Below are positions 23,394 to 36,442 of a stretch of DNA of 64,000 nt, piece after piece (position 1 is the first letter of the stretch; every line of letters starts with the position of its first letter). Source of the stretch: Mytilus edulis (Eukaryota > Mollusca > Bivalvia > Mytilida > Mytilidae). The notes under the pieces are model-generated. The model was not told the origin of the DNA and did not search any database. It saw only the letters and a program-made list of their open reading frames with translations. The translations under genes and the position numbers were made by a program. The DNA lies in contig NC_092345.1 of NCBI RefSeq assembly GCF_963676685.1, positions 46,583,838 to 46,647,837 on the forward strand. The letters are read 5' to 3'.

Positions 23394-26300
23394 ATGAATA
23401 CGGGTTTGATCTACTGTGTACTTGTTACACTTTGTTTGATACAGCTAGTGGAGATAATAAATGGAACAAGTTGTCCATGTAGTGATCCCGGTCTTTGTAA
23501 GCCGATACAGAATACATCACGTAAAGAGGTTTGTTAGTTTTACTTTCGATTTATCAATAGGGCGGTGATGGCCTTTATTCTGCCAGTTTAAATGGAAATT
23601 TTACTTTATCTATAGATACAATTTTCACATAAATATTAATGGACTTTTTATAATTTCTTGATAAATAAGTATATATTCTGATAATTTGTACACAAATATT
23701 TTTTAATAATAAAAACGGTAAAGATGTAATACGTTTGTCTTCTAAACTTTCCTGCATAAAATATAAGTTGAGTTGTTTCCCTTTGTCTGTGTTGACTCTG
23801 TGTTGTTATTAGTTTTTATTTTTAAAAAAATTAACGTTCTGGTTTTAAATTATATTAGTACATTATCTTACTAGATTAACGTAGTGATATTGTTTCTTTT
23901 TGCAGTGCGATTCTGCCAGCTGTCACTGTCACAAATGTTAAAATGTGCTTTTCAAACAGACAGTTCGTTTGGAACTAACTTTGGATGTATTCCTTTTCTC
24001 GCAGACTTATTCCCGATTCATGTAAAAAAACACCTATACTGAACAACTGGCACTGGTTTAACTATGTACACAAAAAATCAGTGTGGCAGTGTTTGGATGT
24101 ATCATTTTTCATTCATTCTTAACATTTGTAAGCATTCAGTCTGATATCCTTAAGGAAACAGCTGTTGCATTTTTTTTAATATATTATCTACTGTAGGCCT
24201 AAATGCTTTCGTTTTGTCGATTATTATACTAGAAAGGTGACGTGAGTCGTATTTTAACAAAAATATTCGATCATGTTGATTACATAAATTTCAACCCTCC
24301 TAAGGCAGCAACCATTTGATTTTCTGGGGGGGGGCTATGGTTTTTTTTGGAAAAAAAAGTTTGTTTCCAGTTTTTGTAGAAAAAAATAATTTGTTTTGAA
24401 TTCTGAAAAAAAAAAATTGTTTGTTACACCCTCAGCTGCCACTATATGTAATGCTAAAATTGAAAGAAAAAAATTGTTTTCGACTTGTCGCGAAAAAAAT
24501 AGTTTGTTCTTCGCCACAGGCGAAAAAAAAAGTTTGTACAGAAAAAAAAACCATAGCCCCCCCCCCCCCCCAGAAAATCAAATGGTTGCTGCCTAAGTCT
24601 CCATTAAAACAATCTAGTCGTGTCAAACTAAAAACAATTTCTCTGTGCTGCTCCGTTGCTAAATATTTCGATTGACAAACACTGGTAGGATTGGAAGTCA
24701 AACTATTGAATTGTACAGATAGGGTGACAGGTCATCCTGTGAACTACAATGTACACTTCCTCGATTAAAAATAAATCTTGTGCAGCTTATCGGTCGAGTA
24801 CAAAGAAGAGTTCTCATTCATATTTATGTTAACATGTTCTAGTCCGCATATGCATGTAATATTTGTCACTGGACATTAAAGACCAGGCTATTAACATCAT
24901 TGTCATTTTTACCGGCAAATATCACGTCAAATGCTAACAACTTGATTGTATTTTTTTTCAGATTTTTGTATTTTCGCTGAGTAATCACAGCGAGATCTGG
25001 TCAAAATATGATTGGTCAAAGATAACCACTGTAGTAATGACAGGATACATCAATCTGGATTTAATGTGCCACGCTCATAAAAATGGAGCCAGGGCCGTGA
25101 TTATAGGTACGATTTAACAATTCATCTTTGATATGAGTGAATTGATCTTCAGCAAAATATACTCAAACAAAATAAAAGAAATGATGTGTATGGGCCATAG
25201 GTAGACCAGACAGCACTCACACAACACAATACACCAAAAAGATCATCTACAGATCAACAAAGGGTATTCACCACAGTAATAGTGTCCATAGTATGCAATA
25301 TGTCGATTTTCATAAAGGGTTATTAATTCTAATTTATATATTTTATCCTGCAATTGGGTGTTCTACTATACAGATACAGCCCTACAGATATCGCTATCCT
25401 GTATCTGACTGTATACTTTAGATATCGCTTAAAAGCTCCGCCCACTGCCGAACTGAGTATTGTATGAACCTGCGTGACCTCAGAATGTGTATTGCAGTCG
25501 CATTCCAATGACGTATCAATTGCGAATTAACGATTACTTTTATATGTTCTGTTTGTTTTCAAACATTTCTTTAGAGCAATAAGAGTCGCACCAGTGTTCT
25601 GATAACATACACACAAGAACAGCAGTCTTTTCTACGATGACAACTATCAGTGGCGGATCCAGGGGGGGGGGGGGGGGGGGGGGGGTTCCGGGGGTGCGCA
25701 CCCCCCTTTATTTTTGCCGATCAATGCATTTGTATCGGGACATATGTTTTGCACCCCCCCCCCTTTGCCCTGGGTTACCTGGGTTAGCACCCCCCCTTTC
25801 GAAAATTCCTGCATCCGCCCCTGACTATCGATTTCAAAACTTGAATGTGGATGACTGTGTAACAAAAACAACCATCATGTCAATTTCAGCATGCATGTTT
25901 AGTGAATGTCGAGTCTGAAGCGTAGGACAACTCGTACACTCCTGTTTCAAATTGGACATATTTTTGTTATTTTTTTTATTGTTGTTATGTTAAAATAGGT
26001 AATTATTCACTTTGAGCGATGTATTATTGTTGACCATTCGAGATTCTTTTTTTTGCGAACCCGTCTTCAGCTGAATGTGTGATTACTGTATCGTATTACT
26101 ACACGGGCCTCAAGGGATTTCAAATCAAAAATAAATGCAAAACATGTGTTTTGTGTCTTTAAACACAAATACTATACAGAATTAATTGCAGGTAAAAGAC
26201 AATAACTGTTTAGTGTCTTTAAATATCAGCTGTATTTGTACTCGGCTCGAAACAGGTGTAGTAGCTCACTTAAAGCTCGCAAACACCTTGTTTCTTAGCC

Positions 26301-29300
26301 TCGTACAAATACAGCTGATAGTTAAAGACACTAAACAGTTATTGTCTATATATATCACATAGCTATCACTTGTATCGCTTAATTTAGTTAGTACAAATTT
26401 TTTTATTGTAGTGGATGTCGTTGGTTGACTAGATTATGTTTTCGTTTATTGTTTTGAGCATGAGTCAGGCTGTAGGTTTATATAATTTGATACATGTTTC
26501 ACATTTTGTCCTGGTAGACTCTTTTATAAATTTCTATTGTCTGCTTATTTTTGCAGTTTCACCATCGTCCTTAGTTGTCTCATTGACAATCGTACCTCAT
26601 CTTACTGTTATGTTGTCTGACAAATAGAATAGAATACAATATTAATTTGTAGTTTGATTTTAATGGAAACCAAACAATAATGAATTAATAAGTCTGTGTT
26701 GAAAATCTGTAGTTTTTTTTGTAACGTTTGTTTTTTGAGGCCACTATTATCTAATTTACTATCATATACACACGTATATTTTTTTATAGAATTTTATGAG
26801 TCCTTTATGTTTGTGTCACTTAATTGACGCCATTTGTTCTTACTTACAGCTAACTACCCAAAAGCAAATATGACCAATTCTACTGCTCGGGCAATATGGG
26901 TAGAAAAACAGTTACAATTGGTCAAGAACAATTATTTAGATGGTATCAACATTGACTTCGAGGATGCCATACTAAAAAATGAAACCGATATTCGTGATGC
27001 TTACGTTATGTTGGTTTTAGAAGTATACTCTGCGTTTAAAAGACTTAGTCCAGTTTATCAGGTAAAACTATGTCTTTGAATTTGTTGTAAATGACCAGAA
27101 GAAGACGTAGAACAAAATGTTTATGAGACAGTTAAGTAAACAAGTTATCACAAAAACATGATTTTGATATAGAGAAATCAATTTGTAATCTTCAACGAGA
27201 AAAAAAAAAGAATAACAAAAATACCGTTCTCCAAGGACAAATGTGTCTGATTTCTATTCCGAAGTACATAAGATCACACCCGGCTTTTTTGGCGGAGTTC
27301 GTGTTGTTGAGTTGTGTACTATTGTATGTCTTCGTCGTTTTTCATGTTATGCCATGGCGTTGTCAATATTTATTTACTTAAGAGTTTAGATATATATATA
27401 TCCCTTCGATATCTTTTGTCTCTCTTTTTCAGTATAAATTATTTCATTTTCAGGTAACAGTTGACGTTGCCTGGTCACCTGCTGGCGTAGATGGTCGTTA
27501 CTATGATTATGTCAATATTGGTTTATTTGTTGATTTCTTGTTTGTAATGGCGTATGATGAGCAGAGTCAGATACGTGGTCCTTGTATTGCTGGGGCTAAT
27601 TCACCTGTATACAATGCTGTGAAAGGTAAGCCAATCAAATCGTTATCTTGTGAATACATAAATGGGAATAAGCCCATCAAATCGCTATTTTGCTAATAAC
27701 TTATTTGAAATAAGCCAGACACGTCGTTATGTTGCGAATAACTTAACATTGTTTTGAACTAAATGAGAATAAACCTGACAACTTCTATCTTGTAAATAAC
27801 CATAAGGTTATAAGCTTGACACTTCGTTATCTTGTGAATGTTTACATGGAAATAAGATTGACACATCGTTATATTGTGAATAACTAAATGGGAATAAGCC
27901 CGACAAATCGTTACCTTGTGAATAACTAAATTGGAATAAGCCCGACAAATCGTAACTTGTGAATAACTAAATTGGAATAAACTTGACAGTTCGTTATCTT
28001 GTGAATAACTATTAAAATGGGGGAATGGGAACTGCATTTAGAAAGGAGATTTTAGACACAAAACATGGAAAAATATAAAAAAGAAGACTTTTTCCCGCTT
28101 TTATTGATGTTTGTTTTTGTTATATATTTTATATGTAAAACATGGATAAGCATTATTTAAATATTCGACCAAAGAAAAGCTGACGACTCATCGGTCAGCA
28201 TATTTTTATTTAGAATATGTTGTGTCCTTGTAGGCAAAATTAATCATTCCACGCTCAAGAGTGTTAATATCACAAGTAACTGTTCATTACAATATCTATC
28301 TAGTTTTGTAAATATTCATTAGAAAAAAAGAATAACATGAAAGGTAATAAATTACTTAAGAAATAATTGATGCAAGCTATACTTTATTGTAGTTTTAACA
28401 TGGGTAGACATTATATTCGTGATTTTTTTGTGCCCGAGCGATAGTGAGGGATAAAATAACATGAATATAATGCCTACCCATGTTAAAACTACAATAATGT
28501 ATAGTTTGCATCAATTATTTCGATTCTGATTAGAACAATTAAGGTGATTTCTATGTCCGAGATGTAAAAGGGTAAAGCGATTGTGTAGGCTCTTTCATGA
28601 ACCTCCCTTTTTAGCTCACCTGGCCTGGAGTGCCAAGTGAGCTTTTCTCATCACTTGGCGTCCGTCGTCGTTAACTTTTACAAAAATCTTCTCCTCTGAA
28701 ACTACATGGCCAAATGTAGACAAACTTGGCCACACTCATCATTGGGGTATCTAGTTTAAAAATTGTGTCCGGTGTCCCGGCCAACCAACCAAGATGGCCG
28801 CCATGGCAAAAAATAGAACATAGGGGGGAAAATGTAGATTTTGGCTTATAAATCTGAAACCAACGCATTTAGAGCAAATCTTACTGGGTAAAATTGTTTA
28901 TCAAGTCAAGATCTATTTGCCCTAAAATTTTCAGATGAATCGGACAATAGGTTATTGGGTTGCTGCCCCTGAATTGGTAATTTTTAGGAAACTTTGCCTT
29001 TTTTGGTTATTATATTGAATATTATTATAGATAAAAATAAACTGTAATCAGCAATAATGTTAAGCAATTGAAAGTAAGATCTACAAATAAGTTAACATGA
29101 CCAAAATGGTCAGTTGACCCCTAAAGGAGTTATTGCCCTTTTTAGTCAATTTTAAACAATTTTCATTAATTTGGTAATTTTTTGTAAATTTTTACAAAAT
29201 ATTGTCCTCTTTACTGAAAGGGCCAAGTTTATTTTAGATAGAGAAAATTTTAAGTAGCAAGAATGTTCAGTAAAGTAAGATCTACAAACACATCACCATC

Positions 29301-31336
29301 ACCAAAACACAATTTTGTCATGAATCCATTTATGTAATTTGTTTTATATGCACATATACCAAGGTGAGCGACACAGGCTCTTTAGAGCTTCTAGTTTGTG
29401 TGTAAAGAAGCAAACGACTGGCACTGTGATTTTTCAGGGGGAGGAGTTTTTGAACAGCCAGCATGAACAGTTGTCGTATCTAGGTCAAATATGTCAATTT
29501 TGGATTGCAACACATTACAGTCATAATAAATCATTCATTATTCTGCCGTAGTCAATATACGCATGTGAAAAAAAATATTATTGGATTTATAGCATGGGTT
29601 TATTCATAAAGCGAAAGAAGCACGTCATATTAGAATCACTTCTTATTCATTTTTTCAATTTATAATGTTTTAAAGTCTGTACATGTGTTGGTTTACAAAT
29701 TATAGGTATAAAAGCTTACCATCAGTTAGGAATATTACCTGACAAACTAGTATTAGGTGTACCATGGTATGGATACATGTATACGTGTCTCAATCTAACT
29801 AACGTGAGTACTTTGGCATTTGATTTTTTTTAAAAGCAATTTTGCGTCACGACAATTCTTATTTTTAACACTTAAGGCAAACAATATAAATAACATGAAC
29901 CCTACTCCGATGTTGAAAACATCATGTCAGCTCCATTATTGATTCTTTTCCTGCCTGGTAGCTTATATACAACATTGCAATATGCTGAAGACGAAAGCTT
30001 TATTAATATACAATGTATAATATGATGATTTAAATACAAGTTATTTTATTTCAAATAGAGGACCAGATATGGGCATAATCAGTACAATGATTTTTTATAT
30101 TAAGTAATTACAATACAGATCAAACAAAATAACAACATGCAGCTCATGCATAAAATGTAATGCAAGTTAATAATACAGCCATATATATCATATTAATGTT
30201 TAGTATTTGTTCACCAATCCATGATCCAAAAGCAGCATCACATTCCTTACGGAATAAGCTTCTCGTCGTGGCTGATGCATAGAAAAATAGTATAGCTGTT
30301 TAAGTAGTTATCAAGTGAGGGCAAGTGTTTTATGGGCACTCAAAAAATATGAGATATAAAATAAAGGGTTCGTTGAAATTACAAAATATCAACCAAAGAA
30401 ACTCGGTGTTATATTTCCTTTGCAGTATGTTACATTTTAATATTTGAGATTTAACTAGAATATCATGATCCCGAGAAATGGGCTAAATGTTGAATTATTT
30501 GACATTTAATTTTCACTTAGTGAAAAGATTTGATATTTACATTTAGGACGACGTCTGCTTTATAAAACATGTGCCATTCAGGGGAGTTAACTGTAGTGAT
30601 GCAGCAGGATCACAAATAAATTACTCCAGTATGAAGATTTATCTACCTCATTCACCTGAAGGAATAAAATGGAATAATGTTACAGAAACACCTTATTTCA
30701 ACTTTAAAGTATATGTAAGATAAACCTTTACAAAATTTTGCAATAAAGATATTCACTCGAGTTGTATATTTATGGTATTTTTAATTTCGTTGTGTAGGTG
30801 GTGAACAATACAACAACTTTCTTGATTTTTTAGCCTAAAGAACGGAACTATACATAAAACCGGAGATGTATAAATGTCATTTTTTGTCAGGAAATCAGAA
30901 ATATTATGAGTTGTTTTTTGCAACGAATTTGAATATAAAACATTGGTGAAGTTAATGTAACTTAAGATATGTCTGACACATAGGTGCATTGGAGTAGATT
31001 GAAAAGAGGAGAGAGGAACTTCTGAAAGTGTCAAGAAAATAAAACCTATCAACCACAGTTTATTTAACGAAAGTTTGTTTTTAGATATAAATCTATTAGC
31101 CAAGCACATACATATTTATGAAACAAAGCTTTATACCTGTTCTTTTATTACAGAATTCAACATACCAAGTCCAGTTTGATAATCCAGCCAGTCTTAAGAT
31201 AAAATTCCAAACCATACAGAATTTAGGAGTACGAGGTTTTGGTATGTGGAATGCGGATGCAGTTAACTATATGGACAACTCTACAGTCGGAATAAAAGAA
31301 CGGACAGAAATGTGGGGAGCTTTTCCGTCATTTTGA
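23394..31336 (+). CDS. CTBS: Di-N-acetylchitobiase (GH18), complete, 370 aa
   Basis: A lysosomal exoglycosidase that removes GlcNAc from the reducing end of chitobiose cores during glycoprotein breakdown. Seven exons join in frame: 23394-23528, 24962-25106, 26850-27061, 27454-27625, 29706-29803, 30547-30714 and 31154-31336. The start MNTGLIYCVLVTLCLIQLV is a signal peptide, followed by CPCSDPGLCKPI, matching the CPCPEPELC start of the vertebrate enzyme. The GH18 catalytic motif DGINIDFE is at residues 124-131 with Glu131 as acid/base. Other family blocks are MAYDEQSQ (196-203), GVPWYGY (239-245) and GFGMWNAD near the end. Length is close to the roughly 385 aa of human CTBS. For exon 6 I chose the GTAAGA donor after VY over an earlier GTATAT, because it gives the better family alignment. 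No damage is seen, so it is probably functional. Confidence 0.95.
24303..24594. mobile_element. Foldback element with G/C-tract arms, CTBS intron 1
   Basis: The left arm starts GGCAGCAACCATTTGATTTT, then a G9 run. The right arm is its inverse (C15 run, then AAAATCAAATGGTTGCTGCC). The centre is A/T-rich with repeated AAAAAANNTTTGTT phrases. It shares the ACCATTTGATTTT plus G-tract ends with 37355-37556 and 42887-43184. Reading frames over it on both strands are artefacts. Confidence 0.85.
24830..24890 (+). repeat. Dispersed CATGCATGAAATATTT repeat
   Basis: The phrase (CGTCCTGAA)CATGCATGAAATATTTGCCACTGGACGTTAA occurs in four diverged copies, near 24835, 55915, 61040 and 61805. Class unknown. 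Confidence 0.6.
25648..25823. mobile_element. G-tract element, compact copy, CTBS intron 2
   Basis: Begins AGTGGCGGATCCAGG followed by a G run of about 25 and ends GCATCCGCCCCTG. The 6-bp string ACTATC directly flanks both sides and may be the target duplication. The 93-aa and 74-aa frames across it are not genes. Confidence 0.8.
26197..26347. repeat. Foldback, 65-bp arms, CTBS intron 2
   Basis: The left arm (AGACAATAACTGTTTAGTGT...) and right arm (...ACACTAAACAGTTATTGTCT) are nearly perfect inverted copies around a loop of about 20 bases. A related AGTGTCTTT start repeats just upstream near 26150. Transcripts of this intron could form a long hairpin. Confidence 0.85.
27630..28020. repeat. 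Minisatellite of about 40-bp units, CTBS intron 4
   Basis: About nine units built on CTTGTGAATAACTAAATTGG and AATAAGCCCGACAAATCGTT, with variable spacing. It starts within about 10 bases of the exon 4 donor at 27625. The 92-aa minus-strand frame across it is an artefact. Confidence 0.85.
28359..29625 (+). repeat. Composite repeat, copy 1, CTBS intron 4
   Basis: Begins with a foldback (28363-28517) whose arms include AACATGGGTAGACATTATAT / ATGCCTACCCATGTTAAAAC. It continues through GCAAACGACTGGCACTGTGA to AAAGCGAAAGAAGCACGTCA. A second copy is at 48121-48766 in PRDM12. Copy 1 is interrupted by the AGCTCACC element at 28613-29393. The two copies agree closely on both sides of that insertion. 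Confidence 0.8.
28613..29393 (+). mobile_element. Helitron-like element, one-module copy
   Basis: Starts AGCTCACCTGGCC and ends GGTGAGCGACACAGGCTCTT followed by TAGAGCTTCTAG. Same family as 10598-11845 but with a single internal module. It is inserted in the composite repeat; the other copy of that repeat (48430-48455) lacks it and so marks the empty site. Confidence 0.75.
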
Positions 31337-31408
31337 TATTTGAGATATTCAGAAATGCATAAAAATTGTTATACATGTATGTTAAATTTTCATATTATAT
31401 TTTTCACA

Positions 31409-31414
31409 AATAAA
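31409..31414 (+). terminator. Polyadenylation signal of CTBS
   Basis: AATAAA 73 bases after the CTBS stop codon; the only good signal close to it. Confidence 0.65.
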
Positions 31415-31679
31415 ATTTTAATATTTTCGTTATATTTGTTACCATTATTATTTATGTAGAAGTTTTAAACGGCAATACAAATAGTATCTAAATAGTACTT
31501 TTGTCAGAGATTTCAACCCAGAACAATGGTATCAACTACTAGATATAAGAAGATAATGGTATGAACTGTAACCACATTATTTTAAGTATCAAAATAAGTC
31601 AATGAAGTAGACCAAGTTACGAGGTTGTAAACAGCTATAAGTCACTGCATAGCCTTTCAGAACGAACAGATCACATACT

Positions 31680-33005
31680 GTAACCATACGTTAAAAAGTG
31701 TGCTATATAACAGAACACATACCTGTAAACATACATGATAAAGTACACTATATAACAGAACATGTACTTGTAACCGTACATTATAAAGTACACTATATAA
31801 CAGAACACATACATTATAAAGTACACTATATAACAACATGTACTTGTAACCATACATTATAAAGTACACTATATAACAGAACATGTACTTGTAAACGTAC
31901 ATTATAAAGTACACTATATAACAGAGCACATACCTGTAAACATACATTGTAAAGTATGCTATATAACAGATAACAGAACACATTTTTTTTTTATGTACCT
32001 GTAACTACATTGTAAAGTATGCTATTTTATAGAACACGTACTTGTAACCGTACATAATAAAGTATGCTATATAACAGAAAACATATTTGTAACCATACAT
32101 TAAAAATCACGCTATGTAACAGAACACATACCTATACCAATATATTATAAAGTACGCTTTATAACAGAATACATACCTGTGATCGTACATTATAAAGAAC
32201 GCTATTTTACAGAACACGTACTTGTAACTGTACATAATAAAGTAAGCTATATAACAGAAAACATATTTGTAACCATACATTATAAATCACGCTATATAAC
32301 AGAACATGTACTTGTAACCGTACATTATAAAGTACACTATATAACAGAACATGTACTTGTAAACGTACATTATAAAGTACACTATATAACAACATGTACT
32401 TGTAACCATACATTATCAAGTACACTATATAACAGAACATGTACTTGTAACCATACATTATAAAGTACACTATATAACAACATGTACTTGTAACCATACA
32501 TTATAAAGTACACTATATAACAGAACACGTACTTGTAACTGTACATAATAAAGTAAGCTATATAACAGAAAACATATTTGTAACCATACATTATAAATCA
32601 CGCTATATAACAGAACATGTACTTGTAACCGTACATTATAAAGTACACTATATAACAGAACATGTACTTGTAACCATACATTATAAAGTACACTATATAA
32701 CAACATGTACTTGTAACCATACATTATAACGTACACTATATAACAGAACATGTACTTGTAAACGTACATTATTAAGTACACTATATAACAACATGTATTT
32801 GTAGCCATACATTATAAAGTATGCTATATAACAGAACACATTTTTTTTTATGTACCTGTAACTGTACATTGTAAAGTACGCTATTTTACAGAACACGTAC
32901 TTGTAACCGTACATAATAAAGTAAGCTATATATTAAACAGAAAACATATTTGTAACCATACATTATAAAGTACGCTATATAACAGAACACATACATGTAA
33001 CAATA
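31680..33005. repeat. Large minisatellite of about 45-bp units
   Basis: About 28 imperfect units cover 1.3 kb. The unit core reads ACTTGTAACCGTACATTATA, then AAGTACACTATATAACAGAA. Variants include shorter units lacking GA (AACAACATGT) and two units with a T-run insertion (near 31980 and 32842). Pairs of long identical blocks (for example around 32210-32330 and 32520-32640) suggest higher-order duplication. The many 60-112-aa frames, rich in YKYMFCYIVYFIMYG, are simply this repeat translated. Confidence 0.95.
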
Positions 33006-33295
33006 TATTATATTATTGCATAGCAATATAATATTTCCCACAGAAAGTAACCAAAAGTTAGCGTGCAATAAATTCTAATATTGCACTAGTGCAATAAATC
33101 TTCAAATTCATGACGTCATCAACGACAAAATCTTAGTTTAAACCAATTTTTACTTTCAAATATTATATTGCTATACAATAAAAGGGTTATTGCATGAATA
33201 TTGGGGAATATTGTCACTCGCAAGCTCGTGCAATATAAAATTCTACTCGGGACAATATACCCCAATATTCATGCAATAACCCTATAATATTATTA
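33006..33295. repeat. Foldback with GGGTTATTGCATGAATATTG arms
   Basis: 33185-33220 and 33250-33287 are inverted copies (GGGTTATTGCATGAATATTG / CAATATTCATGCAATAACCC) around an AT-rich loop. 33006-33180 has further inverted AATATTGC / GCAATATT phrases. Probably one or two small elements. Confidence 0.7.
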
Positions 33296-36200
33296 ATTCG
33301 TTAATTTTAACAAATTTGATTCGTTTAGGGATAGTCACATGTTAAACTATATTTTCGAAGGTAGAGAGAAAACGGCGGATAGCAAAAAGTATATTGCACG
33401 GTTATTTTCAGAATATCTAAAAACCAATATACTTTGTGACGTCATGCAATGAATTGATATCTGTGATCGATTATTTGACGAAAAAAATCTTCAAATACAT
33501 AAGATGACAAACAAACGAAAAAAAGCAATTGAAATAACAACTATTATCGCTATTTTGTGCATTTTTCCTTTGATCTTTTTTTGTGATAATTTTCATATCA
33601 TGCTACTCGCTTGAGATGGAAAATTATCGCTAGAAACTAAGCATGCACGTGGCGTTGTTTACGAAATTGACATGAAATTGACAACGTCGTCTTAGATAAA
33701 ATAGCGATAAAAAGATTATCATTGTTCATCTCAACTCGATTTCGCCGTCCCGGCTCAAGCGAGAAAATCAATCTCGTTGAGATGATCACCGATAATCTAT
33801 AAATATTTTATTATTGTCAAGGAGACAATATGATATCTATAAAATTTCAACAAAATCAAATGACGATTTTAATACAAATATGGTCGGAAATTAATAATAT
33901 AACAAATAAATAGCCTTTGTATGAGGTCAATACGGGATATATCGACCCAAAGAAGTATCATAACAGTGGGATTTCCAGTGACACTAGAACAATTATAGAA
34001 AAGTCACTCTTCTTATGAAAGAGATAGAAAAGGTCTAAAAACAGGAGAGACAATTTACGCATAAAACCCGATATGCATAGGGATGAATATCTCTTAAAAC
34101 ACAAAACCATTATATAACTTTTATACAACCACTATAAATAAAGTATATGTTAAAGCTAAATGTGTTAATATATGATTTTTTAATTGCCAAACATGCTGTT
34201 AATTGAACAACCTATTGTTCAACATAGGGGTGTGTAAAAAACTGCCACATTTGACTGCATTTTTTTCTTTTTTTTTGAAAAAAATATATATCAAACCTTA
34301 ATAATGTAGCTTTCTGGGTATCCAATTTTTAACGTGTTCCGAAATGTAGTTTCGTCACAAGAATTTTTCAAAGTTGTGTCATTTTGTCTATATGAATGTC
34401 GGTAAATTCGTATGATCGAGCACACCGACAAGTATATCGTTGGGACAACTCGATATAATGTAATCAATATACGTGAAAGATTACCTAATGTGAAGTTTAT
34501 CAAAATCATCATAACATAATTGATCAACACATTATGTTTGAACAACATGAGTCCTACAATATAAGATTTAAAGGTGCATATCATTTACATTCAACGTTTT
34601 TATTGGATTTTTTTTACTACAATGTAACCTCGAGGTTCAACGTTGATAGTTAAAAAAAAAATCCCAGAATTTTTTTGAATGATATTGTAAATGATATGAA
34701 CCTTCGAATTCTTATAACATCGGAATAGAAAATATGTGATCCGAATTAACCATGCACGTGTGTTTCAGAAGATTATGAACTTTTATGATTTAAGGGTTTT
34801 TCTTAAACAATATTATAATGATCCCAAATTTGATGAATTTTGTTGGCAATACTTTAATATACACACTACATATAACAAAGTATATATTAAATCTCAATGT
34901 ATTATTATTAGGAAAAATGTTTGACTCTGTAAAAAAAAATCTTCCCCCTCCCCCGTATTACATGTAATGGTTTAAACCTAAAGGATTCGCACTAACTGCC
35001 CAAAAGGGGTCCGCTCCAGTCTTGAATCAGTGATTTTGTTTATCATAAACAAAATATTGTCTCACACTGAAAGGGGCAGTCGGGCAACATGCACAGCCCG
35101 GATTGTCAAAACAACTAAGATTTACAAAAATGATTACAAACAAAAACCATCAGTTGGACAATCTTACTGGAATCTGATTATCTCTACTGATAAATAATGC
35201 AACACTAATGACACATTTAAGTTTTGGAATGATTTTATTCACAAAGAATGTTTCTCATTGGTATACATTTCTATGCTCTTGTCTTTTCAGAGTTTATATT
35301 GGAAATTAAAAATTGCTGCATGAAAGACACTAGCTCCATATGATTTTATATGTATGAGAATCATTCCATAAAATATCCGTTTGATTTCCTTTCAATGCAT
35401 GACACTGTCTAGTGGTTTTTCTGCCACAATTACAAGGAAAACCTGGCTAAACTTGTGCTAAATCAAACACTTAAATCTTACATCGCTATTGATGTTAAGC
35501 AATTATTTAAAGGGCCATCCGGAACTGTTGGGTTTTATGACAGTCTTCCTTCCATACACACCATCGCTGCAAAATAATTTGAACATTCAATTAGATGATT
35601 ATAATATTATTTGGCAATCCAAAGAGAACCTGAAAACATCAGACCACAATAAACAGAGACCCAAAAAAAGCCAATTTTACTTTACAATGAAATTGAAAAA
35701 GTAGTTAGTTACATGTCAAATCATCTTTTGGCTGTCGACAAAAAATAAATAAAATCTAAATTTCGTAGCATTTTACCCCCCCCCCCCTTTTTTTAACTGA
35801 ATTTGTTCAAGGTATGGTGGTTTTACCCCTTTTCAGATTTCAGTATGTCATGTTGTATATCTTTTATAAATTAGATGAATTTCTAGCAAGTTTCTACGAT
35901 ATTCTTTATCATTTGACAAAATACTATGCATCTGAATTAAATTGTTTACTATTTGAAAAAGCGCGCCTTCTTTTACTTTAATTTACTTCCCTTTATTTCA
36001 CATAGCAACAAATATTAAAAACTGCCACATTTGACTGCATATCAATTTTTTTTCCCCAAAAAAATATATGTCAAGCAGCATAATTAACTTTACAAATTGG
36101 GAGAAAATCAAGATGTTCCGACTATAGGTTAGTATTAAAAAAAAATAATGAAAGGTTGGCATGATTCCAGGTTTGAACCCTGACGACACTTAAAATCGAA

Positions 36201-36442
36201 AATTCACTTATTTACCTATCATATGGAGATACGATGATGTGATAAACTTAACAATTAATAATTTACCTGGTGCATTATCATATTCACATTACGTTGACAC
36301 GTCTCAGTTCGTCTGTGTTAGCTCATTTCAAGCTCGTAAACAATGTACACCATTTTCCGCTATTCTTTACCGATTACCTCTAGTCAGAAGAGCCCACTGT
36401 TTACAGGGGCGATAATATTTTGTCACCAGTTCACGCACTGAT
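33296..36442. other. Non-coding; one repeated segment
   Basis: No gene recognised. 34226-34300 and 36009-36090 share AAAAACTGCCACATTTGACT and an A-rich AAAAAAATATAT tail, as direct copies 1.8 kb apart. 33540-33800 contains repeated TTATCGCTA and CTCGCTTGAGATG phrases. The frames at 34291-34584, 34736-34924 and 35489-35704 have no domain I can name and no splice context. Confidence 0.45.

Noticed and set aside
23907-23945. Extra CTBS exon after TTTTTGCAG (CDSASCHCHKC)
   Set aside because: It hits a stop almost at once, and exon 1 to exon 2 joins without it exactly as in the vertebrate enzyme.
24335-24701. Four overlapping Lys/Phe-rich frames
   Set aside because: They lie on the foldback element and its A/T-rich core.
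30709-30714. Donor GTATAT at 30709 for CTBS exon 6
   Set aside because: The GTAAGA donor six bases later is closer to consensus and gives the better length match to the family.
31680-33005. CRISPR-like array
   Set aside because: Repeats are contiguous and variable with no unique spacers, and the DNA is eukaryotic.
31657-33068. Many overlapping 60-112-aa frames on both strands, rich in Tyr, Met and Cys
   Set aside because: They are translations of the 45-bp minisatellite; every frame is periodic with the DNA unit, and no start, splice or codon signal is independent of the repeat.
35489-35704. 71-aa frame as a small gene
   Set aside because: No splice context, signal peptide or recognisable domain, and it lies in repeat-rich DNA.
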